The translations under genes were made by a program, and so were the position numbers. Below, in pieces: positions 1 through 6,395 of a stretch of 8,195 nucleotides of DNA. Below the pieces are notes generated by a model, which was not told where the DNA came from, made no database searches, and saw only the letters and a list, made by a program, of their open reading frames with translations. Within the stretch, counting starts at the first letter, position 1. Every line of letters starts with the position of its first letter. This stretch comes from Flavobacteriales bacterium (GTDB lineage: Bacteria > Bacteroidota > Bacteroidia > Flavobacteriales_D > Sanyastnellaceae), in contig CANHIV010000027.1 in NCBI GenBank assembly GCA_947460525.1, positions 1-8,195 of the forward strand. Reading direction: 5' to 3'.

Positions 1-1
1 C

Positions 2-1186
2 GAGCCTGCTACCAATGTGGCTTATAATGCACCGCTGTGTCTCGGGGATACTTTGCATTTGACATGCACGGAAATTGCCGGCGCCACATATCAATGGACA
101 GGACCCAATGGATATACATCCAGTCAGTCTCAGCCGCAAATATTGAATGCGAATAATACGGTGACTGGAAATTACAGTTTGGTAGTGACATCAGCTTCAT
201 GTCCTTCATTAGCCGCCAATGTGAATGTTAACGTTGTTACTCCTCCAATGGCAATCATCACCAACAATGATCTGGAGTGGTGCGCAGGAGATAACCTACC
301 ATTGACAGCCAACAATATCGCCAATGGAAACTATTCTTGGACTGGCCCCAACGGTTTTGTTTCTTCTGCACAGTCGCCGCTAATCAGTAATATTCAAGAA
401 TTGGGTACCGGTAATTATACCTTACAAATAGAGCAGAACGGATGTTGGTCGTTGCCCGTTTCGCAAGAGTTTACGGTATTTCCTATTCCCCAAGGCGTTA
501 TTTCGTCCAATGCTCCCTTATGTGAAGGGAACAATTTAAGTGTCAGTGTCACCGCTTCAACGGGTGCAAATACCCAATATACCTGGAACAATGCACAAGG
601 TCAAATGGTTGGAAGTTCCAGTAGTTTAAACATTAACCCAGTAACAATGGCTTGGGACGGTAATGTTTCAGTCCAACTCTCTTCCAACGGATGCCAATCC
701 TCTTGGATTACGCAAGATGTGATTATCTATCCCATCCCAATGGTAACTTTTTCTGGTGAAACATCATACTGTGCGGGAGAGACCGTGATCATCAATGCGA
801 GTGCACAAGTCAGTTCATCTTTGGCTTGGGCAGGACCAATGGGATTTTTGTCAACAGGCAATACGGTAACTTTGAACAATGCAATGCCTGCTGCCTCCGG
901 TGCTTATAGTGTTATTGCTTCTGCCAATGGATGTACTTCCGAAGCTACAGTATGGAACATCATCGTTAACCCCAATCCTTTGTTGTCAATCACAACACCG
1001 GATTCATCAATTTGCATTGGTGAGTCCATAACCTTAACATTGAATGGGGCGCCAATGGGTTATTGGACAGGTGCGCTGCAAGGGCAGAGTATATCATTCA
1101 CCCCCAACAATGATGTTTACGTTACAGTTACCGGAGTAGATGCCAATGGGTGCTCAAGCGAGACTGGAATTCAAGTCATTGTTCAT
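2..1186 (+). repeat. Five tandem Ig-like protein repeats
   Basis: Approximate units are 2-241, 242-481, 482-733, 734-970 and 971-1186. Openings align as NAPLCLGDTLHLT, EWCAGDNLPLT, NAPLCEGNNLSVS, SYCAGETVIIN and SICIGESITLT. Second strands align as YQWTGPNGY, YSWTGPNGF, YTWNNAQGQ, LAWAGPMGF and, shortened, GYWTGALQG. Units 1 and 2 are closest to each other; unit 5 is the most diverged and shortest. The repeats are clear in protein but not near-identical in DNA, which suggests an old duplication rather than recent expansion. The array probably continues upstream of the window. Confidence 0.8.
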
Positions 1187-1780
1187 GAGCCTTGGGTTCA
1201 GATCGATGCAGCGGGTCCCGATCATCCTCAAGTTGAGGGATGGGTTGGTGGATACTATCCGCTGAGCGCCTTTTTTCTTGCATCTGGAAATGGCGAATCT
1301 TACACTTGGCAATATGGCGATACATTGATGGATGTAATGCCGTCTTTGCCAGATACTGTTTTTCATACCTATCAAAATCCTTCCTTGTTTTTGTTGACGG
1401 TAATTGCTGAAATTGACGGATGCTTTGCCTATGATACCATTTCAGTAGAAACTTTTGCAGAGTCATTATTGGGTTGTGCGGACGGTTTTGATGGTTGCCC
1501 ATTGGGTATGATTCCCAATTTGGTAACTTCTGATGGTGATGGTGAAAATGATGGATTCTGGATTCCCAATAGATTCATGAAGTCTTGGGAAGTGACCATT
1601 TTTGATCGATGGGGTGGAGTAGTGGGAGAAATCAAGCAAGGTAATTTGGAAAGAATGGCGCCCATTCAAGTTTGGGATCCAAAGGATTACTCAGCTGGGG
1701 TTTACTATTATACCTACAAAGGTGTGGGGGTGGACTACCAGAATTACGACGGTGCTGGTTGGTTTCAAGTCGTGAAATAA
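2..1780 (+). CDS. Secreted Ig-like repeat protein with CHU_C (type B T9SS) sorting domain, 5' truncated
   Basis: The frame is open from the first bases of the window, so the true start lies upstream; the GTG at 17 is an internal valine codon, not a likely start. Counting residues from that GTG, residues 1-390 form five tandem Ig-like repeats of about 70-85 residues, most carrying a 'C.G..l.l' strand and a 'W.GP.G' strand. Residues about 391-480 look like a PKD domain (WQYGDT, then HTY, similar to the usual W.FGDG and H.Y). Residues about 496-587 are a gliding-motility-associated C-terminal domain (CHU_C family): SDGDGENDGF, then VTIFDRWGG, then SAGVYYYTYKG. In known cases this domain directs export through the type IX secretion system and surface attachment. 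The protein is probably a large surface adhesin or structural protein; its ligand cannot be read from the sequence. The family is clear, the specific role is not. Confidence 0.88.
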   Translation, partial: EPATNVAYNAPLCLGDTLHLTCTEIAGATYQWTGPNGYTSSQSQPQILNANNTVTGNYSLVVTSASCPSLAANVNVNVVTPPMAIITNNDLEWCAGDNLPLTANNIANGNYSWTGPNGFVSSAQSPLISNIQELGTGNYTLQIEQNGCWSLPVSQEFTVFPIPQGVISSNAPLCEGNNLSVSVTASTGANTQYTWNNAQGQMVGSSSSLNINPVTMAWDGNVSVQLSSNGCQSSWITQDVIIYPIPMVTFSGETSYCAGETVIINASAQVSSSLAWAGPMGFLSTGNTVTLNNAMPAASGAYSVIASANGCTSEATVWNIIVNPNPLLSITTPDSSICIGESITLTLNGAPMGYWTGALQGQSISFTPNNDVYVTVTGVDANGCSSETGIQVIVHEPWVQIDAAGPDHPQVEGWVGGYYPLSAFFLASGNGESYTWQYGDTLMDVMPSLPDTVFHTYQNPSLFLLTVIAEIDGCFAYDTISVETFAESLLGCADGFDGCPLGMIPNLVTSDGDGENDGFWIPNRFMKSWEVTIFDRWGGVVGEIKQGNLERMAPIQVWDPKDYSAGVYYYTYKGVGVDYQNYDGAGWFQVVK

Positions 1781-1783
1781 ATT

Positions 1784-1813
1784 TTGGAACCAAGGAAAAA
1801 AAGAGTATCTTTG
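1784..1813 (+). promoter_or_regulatory. Bacteroidota-type promoter for rpsF-rpsR-rplI
   Basis: TATCTTTG at 1806-1813 matches the Bacteroidota -7 box TAnnTTTG exactly. A TTG at 1784-1786 lies 19 bp upstream, a suitable distance for the -33 element. The promoter begins right after the stop codon of the preceding gene, so the ribosomal operon does not depend on readthrough. Transcription should start near 1818, giving a leader of about 25 nt that is A/T-rich before the rpsF start codon. Confidence 0.75.
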
Positions 1814-1842
1814 CCCACCTAATTTTTAAAAACAATTAAAAA

Positions 1843-2181
1843 ATGAATCGTTACGAAACTGTTTTCATTATGACTCCCGTGCTGTCTGAGGATCAGGCTG
1901 CGGAAACAGTGGAAAAGTTCAGAAAGTTTTTGAAAGGAAAAGGAGCAACTATCAAGCACGAAGAAAATTGGGGCTTGAGAAAGTTGGCTTACCCTATCCA
2001 AAAGAAAACAACTGGATTTTATCACTTGTTGGAATTTGAAGCTACTGGTGAAGTAGTTAACCCATTTGAGACGGAGTTCCGTCGTGATGAGCGCATCTTG
2101 CGTTTCTTGACAACTCACATGGACAAGTATCACGTTACGTACGCGGAATCTCGCCGTAACAAAGCGCAAGACAAAAAATAA
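1843..2181 (+). CDS. rpsF: 30S ribosomal protein bS6
   Basis: This 112-residue protein is the small-subunit protein bS6, which pairs with bS18 on the platform of the 30S subunit and binds 16S rRNA. The N-terminus [16 protein letters not shown] is the typical first beta strand. Residues 44-67 (GLRKLAYPI, then [10 protein letters not shown]) and 80-95 ([16 protein letters not shown]) are the conserved core. A lysine/arginine-rich tail follows (residues 103-112), and the length is normal for the family. The ATG is preceded by an A-rich stretch with no SD, as is usual in Bacteroidota. It is first in the operon, with 25 bp before rpsR, fitting the 1:1 use of the two proteins. Identification is secure. 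Confidence 0.98.
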   Translation: MNRYETVFIMTPVLSEDQAAETVEKFRKFLKGKGATIKHEENWGLRKLAYPIQKKTTGFYHLLEFEATGEVVNPFETEFRRDERILRFLTTHMDKYHVTYAESRRNKAQDKK

Positions 2182-2206
2182 GTTTAACTCCTAAATACTG
2201 AACACA

Positions 2207-2473
2207 ATGAGTGAAAATGGAGAAATTCGCTATCTGAATCCTATTGAGATTGAGACAAAGCAAGCCAAGTATTGCCGCTTCAAAAAAGCTGGTATCAAGT
2301 ATATCGATTACAAAGATGCAAACTTCTTGTTGAAGCTTTGTAACGAACAAGGAAAAATTCTTCCACGTCGTCTTACAGGTACTACTTTGAAGAACCAACG
2401 TAAAGTAGCGCAAGCAATTAAGAAAGCTCGTCATTTGGCCTTAATGCCTTTTGTGGGTGATATGTTAAAATAA
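2207..2473 (+). CDS. rpsR: 30S ribosomal protein bS18
   Basis: This 88-residue protein is bS18, the partner of bS6 on the 30S platform. The conserved core is visible: [20 protein letters not shown] at residues 22-41, then [11 protein letters not shown] at 49-59, and [19 protein letters not shown] at 64-82. These basic segments contact 16S rRNA. The start ATG lies in ACACAATG with no SD. Its stop is followed after 16 bp by rplI. In a published Flavobacterium ribosome structure bS18, with bS6 and bS21, helps form the pocket that holds the 3' tail of 16S rRNA; whether this protein does the same is inference. Confidence 0.98.
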   Translation: MSENGEIRYLNPIEIETKQAKYCRFKKAGIKYIDYKDANFLLKLCNEQGKILPRRLTGTTLKNQRKVAQAIKKARHLALMPFVGDMLK

Positions 2474-2475
2474 TC

Positions 2476-2481
2476 AGGAGG
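2476..2481 (+). promoter_or_regulatory. Strong Shine-Dalgarno site of rplI
   Basis: AGGAGG ends 8 nt before the rplI ATG at 2490, which is near-ideal spacing for a Shine-Dalgarno site. It overlaps no coding sequence, lying just after the rpsR stop codon. Neither rpsF nor rpsR, in the same operon, has a comparable site. Strong SDs are uncommon in Bacteroidota, where the ribosome's anti-SD is reported to be sequestered. Confidence 0.85.
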
Positions 2482-2489
2482 AAATTATC

Positions 2490-2939
2490 ATGGAAGTTAT
2501 TTTAAAAACAAACATCGAAAAGTTGGGTGCCAAAGATGAGGTAGTCAACGTGAAGCCTGGTTATGCGCGCAATTACCTTATCCCACGTGGATATGCTGTT
2601 GCTGCTACTGAAAGTGCTCGCAAAATGTTAGCTGAAAACTTGAAGCAACGTGCTCACAAGGAAACTAAAATTTTGGCTGATGCGCAAGTGACTGCAGAGA
2701 AGTTGTCTACTTTGACTTTGAAGATTGCTACCAAAGCTTCTGATACAGGTAAAATTTTCGGAAGTATCAATACAATTCAATTGTCTGAGGCATTCGCGAA
2801 AGAAGGTCACAACATTGATCGCAAATCTATCAGCTTGGTAGAAGAGCACATCAAAATGTTGGGTGCTTATGAAGCGAAAGTGAAATTGCACAAAGAAGTT
2901 ACTGCAGTTGTTAAGTTTGAAGTTGTAAACGAAGCTTAA
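2490..2939 (+). CDS. rplI: 50S ribosomal protein bL9
   Basis: This 149-residue protein is bL9, the elongated large-subunit protein that binds 23S rRNA with its N-terminal domain and reaches out from the L1 side of the ribosome with its C-terminal domain. The signature lies at residues 13-34: GAKDEVVNVKPGYARNYL followed by IPRG. A charged helix (about residues 41-75) links to a C-terminal domain with GKIFGSINT near residues 87-95 and a final VKFEVV strand. The length is the family norm. It is the last gene of the operon and ends 23 bp before a strong terminator stem. The start is fixed by the AGGAGG site 8 nt upstream. Confidence 0.98.
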   Translation: MEVILKTNIEKLGAKDEVVNVKPGYARNYLIPRGYAVAATESARKMLAENLKQRAHKETKILADAQVTAEKLSTLTLKIATKASDTGKIFGSINTIQLSEAFAKEGHNIDRKSISLVEEHIKMLGAYEAKVKLHKEVTAVVKFEVVNEA

Positions 2940-2962
2940 TTTACGGAGTACATTCAATATTG

Positions 2963-2992
2963 AAAGGCCGCTATTTAGCGGCCTTTTTGTTT
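2963..2992 (+). terminator. Intrinsic terminator of the rpsF-rpsR-rplI operon
   Basis: A 10-bp perfect stem (AAAGGCCGCT at 2963-2972 with AGCGGCCTTT at 2977-2986) encloses a 4-nt loop (ATTT), and a T-rich tract TTTTTGTTTT spans 2984-2993. The GC-rich core is followed directly by the T run on the + strand, so it should stop the ribosomal operon just after rplI. Confidence 0.92.
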
Positions 2993-3021
2993 TCTCAATT
3001 ATCTAGCTCAAATATTAGATG

Positions 3022-3051
3022 AAAAAAAAGAGGGTCAAGTGACCCTCTTTT
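3022..3051 (-). terminator. Intrinsic terminator of the lysyl oxidase-like gene
   Basis: An 11-bp perfect stem (AAAAGAGGGTC at 3026-3036 with GACCCTCTTTT at 3041-3051) has a 4-nt loop. Read on the minus strand it ends in eight T residues (complement of 3022-3029), a good terminator about 20 bp after the stop codon at 3070. In the + direction only TTTT follows, so it may also act weakly as a second stop for readthrough from rplI. Confidence 0.88.
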
Positions 3052-3069
3052 AATTTGTATGGATAAAAC

Positions 3070-5118
3070 TTATTGTTTCATCCAGCCCATGCGCAATTGT
3101 TCATTGTTCTTGTTCTGAACAATCAATTGATAAATCCCAGAAGCCAATTGATCGACATTTATTCCCGTTGAACTTTGTACCAATTGTTGTTGTATAACGG
3201 TTTTTCCCATGGCATCAATGACGCTGATCTGAAGATATTCATTTCCAAAGGACAAAGGTGTTTCGAATCTTAAAATATCTCCCACAGGGTTGCTCTTGAT
3301 GATTAACTGCTGTGATGCATTTACTTCGGCCAATCCAGTGGTCGCACTAAAACAATTGCCGTAAATGTAGCTGGGCAATCTTTCGTAGTTGTTGTTCACT
3401 ACATCGATAATGCTGTTCAAGCAAATCAAGTTGGCGGTTACCGCATCAAAGTAGACCCTACAAATTGGACTTGCAGCATTGTTCATTGCAATAAATTGCC
3501 CATCATGTGCCAACGTCATAAGCCCATCACCTGAATTGTAAACGGTTGTGCTGCTGCTGCTGACACCAGGAAAGATCATCATGGCATTGGTCACATGAAC
3601 GCCATCAATTGTGAATTCAGCTCCGACAATATTTTGAGAGATTGAGCTGATCTCTATATCCATATAACCTTCTGTCAAATGAACAGATTGGATGGCCATG
3701 CCCACTGCCGCGTTGGGATTGATAAAGTCTTGAGGGAAATGACAGTCATTGTTCCAAATGGTTCCATTGTTCTGATTGATCATACAATTTTGAGCCAAAG
3801 CAATGTCATACAAACTTAACTGCCCATTGCCATTCAAATCATTGCAGTTGGTAGCCATCAAACCATTGTTGCAAACTTGATTCATGAACAAATCAATGTC
3901 CACGGCATTCAATAATGTGTCTCCATTGATATCCGCAAACAGGTTGGGACCGTCACAAACGCCTTGACAATCAGGCAATGCGCTTCCATTGATTTCTCCT
4001 GTGCAGTCAACATATTGGGTACATTCTGCCAAAACTTGGTATTCTGGCGTACCATTTACCCAATTGATTTCCAAACAAACATTGGCGGCGTTGTTTTCAT
4101 TATTGGATTCAATTCGTCCCAATGCGTCAGGTAAATATTCTGGATTCACGATGGCCATTAAACGATACTGACCGCTTGGGATATCTGTAATATCAACCCA
4201 TTGACATTGCGTACCTGCACCATAAATATCGTAACATCCAGCTGAAATCCCCATATCACCACAGTTATACTGGCCCATACCACACAAGTCCATCACACAG
4301 AATCCATTTTTATGTCCTGCTGGAATTAAATTGCCTTGCACATCCATTAAACGATAATCGCCGTATCCCTCATAATGGGTATGGCCATGACAATTTTGCG
4401 TTGTAAACATGCCTGGGTTGGTTGTTGGATTGCCCAAGTAATAATCTTCCTGTCCAATGTTATTGATTTTAGAGGAAAAAGCCAAAACCCAACGATTGCC
4501 AAATCCCGTAACACAACCTTCGGCAATGTCACAATCAAGAGCAAAATGCTGCTGCAAATACAATGAACTTACCAATGCCAAACTGTCCATTTGAAGATCG
4601 GGCTGAGAGCAGAAAGGACTTGGGTAATAGGCGCAGCTTCCGTCATCTTGCGTGGCCATGGGGCTGTAATTGCATGCCGCGGCATCCGTACAGCCCAATA
4701 TTTGACCTACATATTGCATGGTGAAATTCAAATTGTCACCGCATCCGTCCGAGTAGTCGCCAATTCTAATGAAGTAGGTTAGTCCTTCAGTAAAACTTAC
4801 GGATACCTGTGACTGCAACCCACAAAAGTCATCGTTGTAAGAATAAGTACCTTCTGCCCATTCATTGACTACCAAAGGACAGTTGTCGTAAACCCATATT
4901 TTGGTATCGCATGCTTCAATGTTGCACGTGCTGATGATGTAAATCCCTGATGAATCTGGAACAAAAGCATACCAATGATCATCAAAGGAGGTAGTCATCT
5001 GAACAGAGGAGGTATAAAGCATGGGATTGTTTATGATTTCGGGACTGCTGCAAACCGATCCAATTTGCCCAAAAGCAAAAACAGGCAACAACAAAATTGC
5101 CATTAGAAATTTTTTCAT
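3070..5118 (-). CDS. Secreted lysyl oxidase-like protein with dockerin-like segment and type A T9SS sorting domain
   Basis: From the ATG at 5118 the protein has 682 residues and opens with a signal peptide, MKKFLMAILLLPVFAFG. An in-frame ATG at 5157 would add 13 residues before it and is unlikely. Domains in order: a PPC-like beta domain (about 23-137); a GCTDAAACNYSP cysteine-rich motif (142-162); a lysyl oxidase domain (about 171-352); a dockerin-like pair of Ca-loops, DINGDTLLNAVD and DLNGNGQLSLYD (395-445); a cohesin-like beta region (about 472-590, tentative); and a C-terminal T9SS type A sorting domain (about 606-682: SNPVGDILRF, VIDAMGKTV, LASGIYQLIV). Lysyl oxidases are copper/quinone enzymes that oxidise lysine side-chain or other primary amines to aldehydes. 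Copper ligands H244, H246 and H248 and cofactor residues K270 and Y299 are present, so activity is plausible. The substrate is unknown. Location should be the cell surface or outside the cell. It stands alone as a transcription unit. Confidence 0.9.
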   Translation of the reverse strand: MKKFLMAILLLPVFAFGQIGSVCSSPEIINNPMLYTSSVQMTTSFDDHWYAFVPDSSGIYIISTCNIEACDTKIWVYDNCPLVVNEWAEGTYSYNDDFCGLQSQVSVSFTEGLTYFIRIGDYSDGCGDNLNFTMQYVGQILGCTDAAACNYSPMATQDDGSCAYYPSPFCSQPDLQMDSLALVSSLYLQQHFALDCDIAEGCVTGFGNRWVLAFSSKINNIGQEDYYLGNPTTNPGMFTTQNCHGHTHYEGYGDYRLMDVQGNLIPAGHKNGFCVMDLCGMGQYNCGDMGISAGCYDIYGAGTQCQWVDITDIPSGQYRLMAIVNPEYLPDALGRIESNNENNAANVCLEINWVNGTPEYQVLAECTQYVDCTGEINGSALPDCQGVCDGPNLFADINGDTLLNAVDIDLFMNQVCNNGLMATNCNDLNGNGQLSLYDIALAQNCMINQNNGTIWNNDCHFPQDFINPNAAVGMAIQSVHLTEGYMDIEISSISQNIVGAEFTIDGVHVTNAMMIFPGVSSSSTTVYNSGDGLMTLAHDGQFIAMNNAASPICRVYFDAVTANLICLNSIIDVVNNNYERLPSYIYGNCFSATTGLAEVNASQQLIIKSNPVGDILRFETPLSFGNEYLQISVIDAMGKTVIQQQLVQSSTGINVDQLASGIYQLIVQNKNNEQLRMGWMKQ
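4063..4608 (-). other. Lysyl oxidase catalytic domain with intact copper and LTQ residues
   Basis: This is the part of the gene at 3070-5118 that aligns by eye with animal LOX. Shared landmarks: C-X5-C near the start (residues 196 and 202 of the 682-residue form; LRCAAEENC in human LOX); NCHGHTH against SCHQHYH, giving the HxHxH copper site; GHKNGFC against GHKASFC, holding the lysine of the quinone cofactor; and GCYDIYGAGTQCQWVDITD against GCYDTYGADIDCQWIDITD, holding the tyrosine. The final NN and CLEI match TNN and RCDI at the end of the animal domain. The Lys-to-Tyr distance is 29 residues against 35 in human LOX, so one loop is shorter. The human sequence is from memory; a profile search with the lysyl oxidase family would confirm it. 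Confidence 0.9.
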
Positions 5119-5122
5119 GGCT

Positions 5123-5153
5123 GAAATATAAATCGCATTTTTTTTCGTTCCAA
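5123..5153 (-). promoter_or_regulatory. Candidate promoter of the lysyl oxidase-like gene
   Basis: On the minus strand TATATTTC (5130-5123) matches TAnnTTTG in all but the last base, and a TTG (5153-5151) lies 20 bp upstream. The box ends only 4 nt before the ATG at 5118, so transcription would begin at or very near the start codon. One mismatch and no supporting data keep this tentative. Confidence 0.5.
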
Positions 5154-5192
5154 TCAAACCGCTTCAATTTAACATCCAACCTTCATTATCCT

Positions 5193-5200
5193 TATCTTTA
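5193..5200 (+). promoter_or_regulatory. Candidate -7 box of the acyltransferase gene
   Basis: TATCTTTA matches the TAnnTTTG box except for the last base and ends 4 nt before the ATG at 5205. No clear TTG lies 17-23 bp upstream (only a TTT at 5168-5170), so the upstream element is weak or absent. Together with the minus-strand box it makes the 86-bp gap a divergent promoter region. Confidence 0.45.
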
Positions 5201-5204
5201 CAAC

Positions 5205-6395
5205 ATGGAAGTAGAATCAATAGACACATTCAATTTTGATACTATTCGGCCTTATACCAATGAGGAGTTGAAACCAGCCTTGGATAGAATCCTACAGGAG
5301 CCTTTGTTTTATAAAATGATACGTTGGGTTTATCCTGGTTTATCTAAAACAGCCATTCACTCCATGATCAAAGGGGTCACTTCAGTGGATGAGTTTCAAT
5401 CAGAGATTTCTGGACCTGCCTTTAAGCGCGTAATAGAAATGACAACATCGGGCTTGTCGTTTACCAACATACAGAATCTTGACCGTACAAAAGCTTATTT
5501 GTTTTTGTCCAATCACCGTGATATTATTTTAGATAGTGCCTTGCTTAATGTGAGTTTATTGGAGGAAGGACATAGAACTACACAAATTGCCATTGGGGAC
5601 AATCTCTTGCAACACAAGGTGGTGGAGGACATTGTTCGCGCCAATAAAAACTTCATTGTTAACCGCAATGTAAGTTCGAAAGAGGTGTTTTACTATTCCT
5701 TGCGTTTGTCCAATTATATCCAGAAGACAATCAAAGATGACAATACCTCCATTTGGATTGCACAAAGGGAAGGGAGAAGCAAGGATGGGGATGATCGAAC
5801 TGCAACTGGACTTTTGAAAATGTTTGCAATGTGTGGAGGCGGGGAGATTGAGGAGACCTTGAAATCTTTGTCCATGATTCCCATGGCCGTTAGTTATGAA
5901 TACGATCCTTGTGATTTATTAAAGACCAATGAGCTGATGCATCTTAAGGTATTTGGTTCTTATGAAAAGAAGAAAGGGGAGGATGTACACTCTATGCTAA
6001 CTGGAATTACAGGTCACAAAGGAAGGGTCAACATATCGGTTGGAGAGCCCCTGACAACTTTCATTGATGAGATGAAGAATATTCAGAACAAAAATGAAAA
6101 GTACCGATTCTTGACCCAGGCCATTGACAGAGAGATGCATCGTATTTTTAAACTTTGGCCTACCAATTATATCGCCTATGATTTATTGATGGGTACCAAG
6201 GAATACAAAGATCAATATTCCAATATTCAAAAAATTGCATTTGGAAATTATATACGTGCCAATGTTTTTAGATTGGCATTGAACAGAAAAAAGACGCAGC
6301 TCCCCAAAGAAGGTTTTAATGCATTGGCCAGAGAGATTATGTTGCAGATGTATGCCAATCCAGTTATTAACCGCCGTGAAATGGAGAAACAATGA
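5205..6395 (+). CDS. Glycerol-phosphate/lysophosphatidate acyltransferase family protein (PlsB/PlsC-like)
   Basis: This 396-residue protein probably transfers an acyl chain to a glycerol-phosphate-type acceptor in phospholipid synthesis at the inner membrane. Blocks resembling the acyltransferase family appear in order: FLSNHRDIILD (residues 100-110), KNFIVNRN (148-155), IWIAQREGRSKDG (183-195) and NISVGEPL (276-283). No strong membrane segment is seen. Block I reads H104-X5-D110, one residue longer than the usual HX4D; similar NHRDI.LD sequences are, from memory, common in Bacteroidota proteins of this type. The ATG at 5205 is preferred over one at 5097, which would overlap the divergent gene and add 36 unconserved-looking residues. 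The stop overlaps the helicase start (ATGA), so the two are probably co-translated. Whether it uses glycerol-3-phosphate, its 1-acyl form or another acceptor cannot be told. Confidence 0.8.
   Translation: MEVESIDTFNFDTIRPYTNEELKPALDRILQEPLFYKMIRWVYPGLSKTAIHSMIKGVTSVDEFQSEISGPAFKRVIEMTTSGLSFTNIQNLDRTKAYLFLSNHRDIILDSALLNVSLLEEGHRTTQIAIGDNLLQHKVVEDIVRANKNFIVNRNVSSKEVFYYSLRLSNYIQKTIKDDNTSIWIAQREGRSKDGDDRTATGLLKMFAMCGGGEIEETLKSLSMIPMAVSYEYDPCDLLKTNELMHLKVFGSYEKKKGEDVHSMLTGITGHKGRVNISVGEPLTTFIDEMKNIQNKNEKYRFLTQAIDREMHRIFKLWPTNYIAYDLLMGTKEYKDQYSNIQKIAFGNYIRANVFRLALNRKKTQLPKEGFNALAREIMLQMYANPVINRREMEKQ

Noticed and set aside
17..209. GTG at 17 as the start of the first gene
   Set aside because: The frame is open to the window edge and the first repeat is already under way, so the GTG is an internal valine codon.
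1154..1669. Minus-strand open frames opposite the sorting domain of the first gene
   Set aside because: They overlap a well-supported + strand domain, have no recognisable motif and no start signals.
4347..4782. Open frames on both strands within the lysyl oxidase domain
   Set aside because: They are shadows of a frame with conserved catalytic residues.
5119..5157. Upstream ATG at 5157 as start of the lysyl oxidase-like gene
   Set aside because: It would put 13 residues ahead of a clean signal peptide and overlap the candidate promoter; the ATG at 5118 starts exactly at MKKF.
5097..5204. ATG at 5097 as start of the acyltransferase
   Set aside because: It lies inside the divergent gene's signal-peptide region; the extra residues look like translated promoter DNA, and a -7-like box sits just before the ATG at 5205.
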